Positions 57,714 through 64,000 of a stretch of DNA of 64,000 nt are shown here, piece by piece. Within the stretch, counting starts at the first letter, position 1. Each line of letters opens with the position of its first letter. Both the position numbers and the translations under genes were made by a program. The notes beneath the pieces were generated by a model that was not told the origin of the DNA, made no database searches, and saw only the letters and a list, made by a program, of their open reading frames with translations. Origin of the DNA: Trissonchulus latispiculum (lineage: Eukaryota > Nematoda > Enoplea > Enoplida > Ironidae); NCBI GenBank assembly GCA_030248195.1, contig JASAND010020555.1, positions 1-64,000 on the forward strand, read 5' to 3'.

Positions 57714-60700
57714 GTAAGAAACTAGTCTGTCATGAATTTTAAGAAAACGTTTGAAAATGTTCAATATGTTCTTCTGTGATGTACTATTACAATTAGCAGT
57801 ATTTAACTACAATTCTGCAGCAATTAGCAATCATGGCATCAACAGGTTGATATAGTTTTCACAAATACAGATCATTCAGTTACTGATAACTAGCAAAAAG
57901 TTTTTAAAGTTAGTTGACCTGTTATGCCAGTAGAACTCGACCCACAACTTTACTAAACATTTTCTGTGAATCAGAGACGTGATCTATGAAAGCACTTCTT
58001 TCCCCTTGCCATACAACAAAGTGTTTACACTCCACAACGCTTGGGAGGGATAACATGGAGCTTTTACTTGCAAGCTCGAGTATATTCTACGTTCTTTGTA
58101 ATTGCAGTGCTGTTAAGTGCTAATCATAGCAAGACATCTGAGGAAACCTCCACAAAAACACTCCAGTAAAAGATATTGACAGTCTTAAAGTGTACATTTA
58201 TGGATACAGTGCTTGAAAAATACAATTTAGTGTTGAGTGTCTTCTACAATCCAAGAACCAACCAAAAGCCGTTAAACAAACAGAAAGTTCCGTATAAAAT
58301 GACAAGAGTATTTACTATGTAGATTCACATTGTAGTTGTGCTGCTTTCAGATTCCGCTTGCATCGCGGGATGTCAAGGCAGGTGTCACGTTGGTAAAATT
58401 GACGGAACAAGCAAGTATGGAATTATCATTCACAGGGCTGCTGGTGACTATGGTTACGAGCTGCAGAATGCAGCAGCTGCAAAAAGACACTTTGATATGT
58501 CAAACTGTTCAAATTTTAAAACAGCTTACATACGAGATAGAGCAGGGCATCGAGGTAGTTTTTTAGCGCAGCTCCTAGTGTATGTAGTGATATTTGGTGA
58601 CTCCGTGATTTCACCGAAATGCAACATGTGGTCATGTTCTTTATTTTTATTTAGGCTTAGGATAAGGCTGTTGGCATAAGGTGTAAAAAGTATTGTTAGT
58701 ACTATGTCCTAAATAAACGGACTTGACTAAATATCTCTGCAGGTTCACAATCGGCAGTGTATGCCTAAACTAAACCTCCTCGTGCCACTCTAATGAAAAC
58801 CTAGATCTGAACCAAAGAATAGAACACAACACTTTAATCTCCACTTAACTAAACTTCAAATTAGACATTTTCCATAAATTCACAAAACTTTGAATCAAGA
58901 TACAAAAGGTAACAAAACGAACATAAAAAACACAGAACTAATTATATGTCTCTGCTGTCAAGAACAGACAAAAATCCCACTAATACCAACCGACTTCTAC
59001 CCGATCACAACCAAGGCTAACTGCATATTTGAATGCTAAACGACGCCATCCTTATAAACTAAAAGAATAGCTAATGCTAACTTTTGAACAGTTTGACCAT
59101 TTGTCAAAAGTTCACGAAAGAATTACTAGAATTCAGTGAATATTTCACAAAGGAGGAGCAGAGGTGGGGGCTGAGCGTGGTGTCCAGGGTTTTTGCAAGA
59201 CTGTCGGTGGAATTTTTGGTCAGTCATCCGAAGGTCTAATCCGGCCATTCCGAAATTTATAATAATAATAATCCGAAAGTTTCCTCAAATTTAAAAAAGA
59301 CGATCTCTCATCCTCAATACCTGTTTCCGGGGCAGAAGTAGCATGATGCACTGCACGCCCAAATTTCCACGTCGTTACCTTCAACACTAAATTAACACCA
59401 CCAGAACATTTTCCGAGAGCTGTAAAACCGACCTACCACCAAGACAAAACTAATGAGACTGATTCATTTTCTGATTTTGTAGATTTTTGTCAAATCCGAA
59501 TAGGGTATTTGCGGTCCCTCAAGTTACTAAGATCAAAAGCACCGACCGATCCGGTAAATCAAGTTCCACAAACTGTCCCAGGGGATAGCTAAACTAAAAC
59601 TCGGCGTTTGCCCCAGGGGATAACATATGGTGAGCATGCGTAAAAGTAAAACTTAACGTGGCGACCTCCCAAGGGAAGGGAGGATATTAAGATGAGATTG
59701 CAGCTGGCGTATTGTGCAAACTAAATCCTCGATTTTGAGTCACTCCAACCTTGCACAAACCCTACTGTTCCTGCTTTTATATATTTCCCCCCTTCAATTA
59801 TCTTGTCATATTTTGTAACTACCTAGGTTTTTTGCTCACAGTCACTCCTATCTTACTCCAAGCATATATTTCATAAAACCTGGCCTTGTTTTTTTCTGGT
59901 CTTGACTTTCCGCTACCGTGATTCTATATACTCTAGGTCGCTCCAAACTCACACCGTTACTACTCCGATCTTACAATGAGTCTGCTCTAGGCCTATTCCA
60001 AATTTACTCCATTTATGCACTTTAATCTAATTTGTTGTATCTACACCCTTCTGATTTTCTGCACAGGCATCCCATCCAAGCCGAATAATTACCTGTATTT
60101 AGTACATATTTACTACTACAGACAACACACTTAATAGAAAGCAATAACGCTTCAGATTAGAGGTACACATTCGTAAACTCATTTATTTAGCCTTCTTGAA
60201 TCCAACGTAAGCAAACTCAAGAGGGAGTCCACCGTGAAAAATTTTACTGTCACGGTTTCGGCTTATTTTGACGCAATTTTCTTTGGCACATTCTAGTCTT
60301 GAAAAATAAATTAAAGATTTTAAGATGTCTGAATCAAAATTCCGCTTCCGACAGATCGCTCTTTAAGGTTAACGTTGATGTGAAATGCTCCGTTTTGTCA
60401 CAGACGACATTTCTTTGGCACATGAAAATCTTCTGCTTTTCAATCACTTTCTTTTAACACATGTAAACATCAGCTTTGAGCTGAAAATTACGCTTCAACC
60501 ATGTAAGATCATACTTAAATTTTATAAACTAGCTAAAATGTACACTACAGATTACGTGAAAACAAGCAAAATCGGAGATGGTATACAATTGGCTAAAAAT
60601 TATATGCTGAAACCGAGTATTGCTAACATCCAGCCTAGCTTGATGCAATAGCAAATCTATGCACTATACTTGCTTTTGTAGCAGGACATTCTCTGTGTCG

Positions 60701-63262
60701 AGACATATGCCTCCACATAAGAATCGGCGAAAGCTTTTACGAAATTCCTTCTTGTCTGTATGAAAACACTTGCAACATTGACACCAATGTTTCCATTGTC
60801 TGCCCTCCCACTAATGTGGTGTCAGCAGTCTGTACAATCGAAGGATGGAAACCAGAAGTATTACAATGCTCAAACGCTGCAGGAACTGATTTTTCAAGAA
60901 CATGCGGTAAAAGTACGTAGTTTGTATTAATAGATTAACAACTAATTTTGCATTGGTTGGGAAGCGGGAGTGTTTATGCAAGACCCATCATCCAGTGATA
61001 GCATTGCACGAGGTCTTAAGCTACAGTTGAAAGCTGCGCCGACACTAACTATGTACATGAATGACGGAGGGGAATGGGGGCCGCTTACTCCCTCCAGACC
61101 GACAAAAAAACGGCAGAAGGGTAAAAGGAAAAGCGAGAATGGAAAAAGGGTAGACCTTCTCCTTCAGAAGAGCAAATAAGGTAGACCTCTTTCCGTTCAT
61201 TACCAAATATTCCACTGGCAAAGCGATATTTGCTGATTTTGTGGTAATCCCGTTATAATTTTAGAAGTTTTCAGGGACTTACCCCCCCCCCGGACTTGGG
61301 TTGATGTGGGCATTTCTTCTGGCGGGGGTGAGCCAAATCACGACGGTGCGAGTATATGTGCAAATATGTGCGTATACTGCAAGCAGGGACTAAAACTGAC
61401 TCTACGGTTTAACTGTCCAGATCACGTTGGCAAAAACAAAAAGCTTGAAAAGTACCAGAAACATCAATCAAATACTGTCCACAACGTGGGCTATACATAT
61501 ATTAATATAGAAAGGATGTTACGCAACTGACAATGCAAATGTATATCGCCTCTACAGGGCACTCAAATCTTCATACAGAAGTGACAAAACCTATATGTAA
61601 GCTCATATCCTAGCCGCACCCCGGCAAGTGCAGAAGGATAAATTTGTGAAAGGGGTGGGACGTCAGAATTAGGAGTGTTTCGGTTTTTTCCCAAACAATA
61701 GGAAAATTGCGATTCTGAGGGTGAGACACCCCTGGGGAGAACTCCAGATCTTACAACCCCCCACCTCCAGGCACGCTTATAACCCTAGTTGCTAGTAGAA
61801 TTCCTGACGCAAGGTGCAACACGCCGTAGCGCATCCAATTGTAGCCCAACGTTAGCGCGTTAGCGTGTGGAGGCGCAAGTCTACGTAGCTATGACGCTAA
61901 TATAATGATGCTGATTTATGGTTCCAGCCACAAGTAAACGCGCGTATTTCGGTGCAGACGCGCGCATAATATAATACAAGCGTCTGCATGCTTTTAAACG
62001 ACTAAAAGGGCATGTTACAATCTGAGGCATCAACGCGCGTCTTTATGCGTTCGCGACTATGAAGCACCACAACGCGTGCGCATTCAGTAATACAAGTATT
62101 TTTAAATTTAGTTAAAAAACTCTCACCCAACAATGTCGACTTGTCAACTACTACTGGTATTAAGGATAACAGCATAACAACTACAACGACGACTACTAGC
62201 ACTGTTACACCTACAGCCACCATAACTACTGCTGCAATTTCTATATTTGCCAATTTCACGGCTGCGACTACTTGTAGAGACATGTCAACTACATCTGCTG
62301 TGATTGTTTCAAACAGCGCAGTGAGGTCGTTGACAGCTTTAGCCACAAAAACTCCGGATTCTACAACATTTGAGTCGATTTCTGGGATCTTCACAACTCC
62401 TGAAATCTACGACGATACAACAAACGTCTTTACTGCCATTTCAGAGCAAACAAAAGATGTATCAGAAAAACTGCAAAATACCGGATCGTCAATTTGTACA
62501 ATTATACTAGGACTTGCACTATTGATTGTTTTGGTCACTCGTGATTTCATCCCGTTGAATATTTTGGGACTACTGCAAATCAGCAGCTTAATGCTGAAAC
62601 ATTTAATACTGTTATGTTTTCGTCATACATATATTGCTAAACTTAGTGCAGTTCAATGCCATGCGGCGTCATTAGCATTCACTGCTTTGCACTTTTTCCA
62701 GGCAGCAACTACCATGATGCAATCTCACATGGCCTACTATAGAAAAACAGGTCTTATCGGGCGGGATTGGTATCCGGCCAAAGAAATCGTATTCTGCTAC
62801 GGTTTGGCAGTGCCAACATTTGCCGTTTTGATATCTATAATTCTTGGCGGCACAAATGCAATTATTACACAATATTCTTGTCTTACGAATTTTCTGGATC
62901 CAAGAATGTCACTGATTTTCAGCATCATCAGTTTTCCACTGATTGCCGATGTTTGGATCAACGCGGAAACAGCTGTTCGGGATGAATATCCGAAGCGAGA
63001 GTTGGACATGAAGCTCTACAACAAGCATCAGTATTACACTTCACTCGTAGTTGTAGGTACCATGGCTTCAGCAGTATCACTGTCAACAGTCAATGTGATT
63101 GTAATGTCTCTGGCAGCTGGAAGGTTTTCCATATCCCTATACGCTTTAATTCAGCCGCTGAATATTGCTGAAGCAGTGGTGGCTGCTTATACAATTTTGG
63201 GGAGCAACGGCTTAGTGCAGACAACTGTAGAAAAAATTGCAGCCTGGCTGAAGGGAGGATGA
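57650..63262 (+). CDS. Adhesion-GPCR-like seven-transmembrane receptor (four exons)
   Basis: Exons are 57650-57713, 58351-58554, 60685-60906 and 62112-63262. All three introns are phase 1 with GT/AG borders, and the total of 1641 bp gives 546 codons plus stop. Order: signal peptide; a Cys-containing module of unknown type; a second Cys-rich, sushi-like module; a Thr/Ser-rich stalk of about 110 residues; seven hydrophobic helices; a short tail ending WLKGG. TM3 (QCHAASLAFTALHFFQ), the GLAVP stretch in TM4 and a Cys in the second extracellular loop match class B2 receptors. No GPS autoproteolysis motif is visible before TM1. I infer a surface receptor. Additional symmetrical exons could be hidden in the introns, so the model is a minimum. 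Confidence 0.7.
58351..58554 (+). CDS. 7TM gene exon 2: cysteine-containing module
   Basis: Acceptor GTGCTGCTTTCAG, 204 bp, donor GAG|GTAGTT, phase 1 on both sides, so it can be skipped or duplicated without frame change. It encodes about 68 residues with four Cys (ACIAGCQGRC and SNCSN). Domain not recognised. Confidence 0.65.
58555..60684 (+). other. Intron 2 of the 7TM gene
   Basis: No further exon with both splice sites and phase-1 borders was found by eye. The 88-codon frame at 60385-60651 ends in a stop and lacks a usable donor. Confidence 0.4.
60685..60906 (+). CDS. 7TM gene exon 3: sushi-like cysteine module
   Basis: Acceptor TTTTGTAGCAG, 222 bp, donor GTAAAAG, phase 1 on both sides. 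About 74 residues with eight Cys. The pattern C....C......V..C.......C...GWKPEVLQC resembles a CCP/sushi fold, which typically ends in W...P..C. Its symmetrical phase is typical of shuffled extracellular modules. Confidence 0.65.
60907..62111 (+). other. Intron 3 of the 7TM gene
   Basis: AT-rich with a C-run near 61282. Frames at 60970-61179 and 61306-61530 lack splice support. Confidence 0.4.
62112..63262 (+). CDS. 7TM gene exon 4: Thr-rich stalk and seven-helix domain
   Basis: Acceptor TTTTTAAATTTAG, phase-1 entry, stop TGA at 63260. The first 120 or so residues are Thr/Ser-rich (seven consecutive Thr codons), mucin-like. Seven hydrophobic segments then follow from about 62490 to 63215. 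The whole 7TM domain is in one exon, unlike many vertebrate class B2 genes. Confidence 0.8.
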
Positions 63263-63925
63263 CCGGAAGCAATGCAGAACTGACCAAGCAATAATAACTG
63301 TATTACAATAACTTCTACTTTAGTCATGATACAATATTCAGGATACGATATTATTTGTAGCATTAAAGAGTCGGTATTTAGCTCGTGTTTGTTCAAAAAA
63401 TGTTTTGTTTATGCCAACGCCAGCAAGAGCCTTATTCAAGCCAGTAGATGGCTGAATACTAGAGACGACAACACATTAGGGCCGTCGATATTTCCTGCAG
63501 CACATTACCGAAAAGCTCCTCACATAACCGCTTTGTTAAAATTTAATCCTTTCAGGTTGAAATTCTCCTTGTTTTATTAACACACTGGAACATTAATGCA
63601 TATTAGATTGCGGCAAGAAATGTCACATTAATATGCATTGGAGAAAAAGACTTTATTACGTTTCTAACAGTGGATTGCACCAAATGTAATTAGCTCGGTG
63701 TTAAGCTAAACTTAAGGCTAACCTATTAACCCTTTACTAATCCGTTGCGCGAAATTAGGCAATCTAATTTTTCGTTTGTACATTGCGGTGTGAGATATTG
63801 GCATTAACCTTTTAACGATTAACCATTCTTTCCTGAACAAAGAATTCTGTGCACCTGGCCAGTCAGGATGCTGATTTCAGGTGTGAAGGGTTATTGAACA
63901 AATTGAAAATTTTCAAGGAAAATTA
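63263..63925. other. 3' flank of the 7TM gene
   Basis: Contains the expected 3' UTR. No other gene seen. The 84-codon frame at 63326-63580 has no motif. Confidence 0.35.
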
Positions 63926-63927
63926 CG

Positions 63928-64000
63928 AAAAGTCAGGGATCGAACTCGACTTCGTTGATCTGCGGTCCAGTACTCTATGGATCCGCTAAACAAGGGCAGC
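63928..64000 (-). ncRNA. tRNA-like sequence, probably the head of a SINE
   Basis: On the minus strand, TAGCGGATCCATAGAG aligns with the D-arm/A-box of tRNAs in spacing, and GTTCGATCC (63937-63945) fits the B-box consensus GWTCRANNC. The acceptor ends do not pair, so it is not a functional tRNA gene. The arrangement fits the Pol III promoter of a tRNA-derived SINE. The element's 5' end is at or just beyond the window edge. Confidence 0.4.

Noticed and set aside
54004..60651. Similar phrase YVK..KIGDG in frames at 54190 and 60555
   Set aside because: The match is short and the surrounding sequence similarity is weak. It may be a diverged dispersed repeat, but there is not enough to call a gene or an element.
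62002..62394. 130-codon minus-strand frame rich in Val
   Set aside because: It is the antisense shadow of the Thr-rich stalk of the 7TM gene.

Overview
The window is nuclear DNA of an invertebrate animal. It is AT-rich and gene-poor, with spliced genes, DEG/ENaC sodium-channel genes, an adhesion-GPCR-like gene and a dense, layered set of transposons. I cannot name the species. No bacterial or organellar gene organisation is visible. All exon structures below were built by eye from open frames, GT/AG sites and intron phases.

Left part (1-15 kb): two minus-strand exons (5595-5710, a transmembrane segment; 1719-1985, a lysine-rich tail) join in phase 0 and look like the 3' end of a single-pass membrane protein gene. 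The rest is transposon sequence: hAT-like elements with GC-rich subterminal words, nested TTAA-flanked terminal-inverted-repeat (TIR) elements, a CTGTAG-rich repeat block and a 49-bp minisatellite.

Retroelement part (15-24 kb): fragments of Ty3/gypsy-like elements and a broken LINE. The most unusual object is on the minus strand at 17.6-21.4 kb. One open frame (21006 down to 18094) runs through a nucleocapsid zinc knuckle, then a complete class-I-like envelope glycoprotein, then a retropepsin-like domain whose catalytic Asp is replaced. This gives the order Gag-Env-Pro instead of Gag-Pro-Pol-Env. No reverse transcriptase follows.

Central part (24.8-53.3 kb): two tandem minus-strand DEG/ENaC channel genes of five coding exons (24832-31508 and 44013-51772). 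Exons 2-5 have identical lengths (380, 490, 136, 93 bp) and identical intron phases in both. The downstream copy (gene 1) has lost its first 13 codons to a (TA)n/(CA)n microsatellite. A homologous block lies upstream of both genes. The 12 kb between them and their introns hold foldback elements (one a near-perfect palindrome with arms of about 420 bp inside a gene 2 intron), a gag-like remnant, a string of short hairpins and an array of abutting TIR elements.

Right part (53-64 kb): a 1206-bp hAT-type element with a perfect 8-bp target duplication, then a plus-strand gene (57650-63262; four exons, 546 codons) encoding a signal peptide, two cysteine-containing modules, a Thr-rich stalk and seven membrane helices resembling adhesion-class GPCRs. 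The window ends in a tRNA-like, SINE-type sequence.
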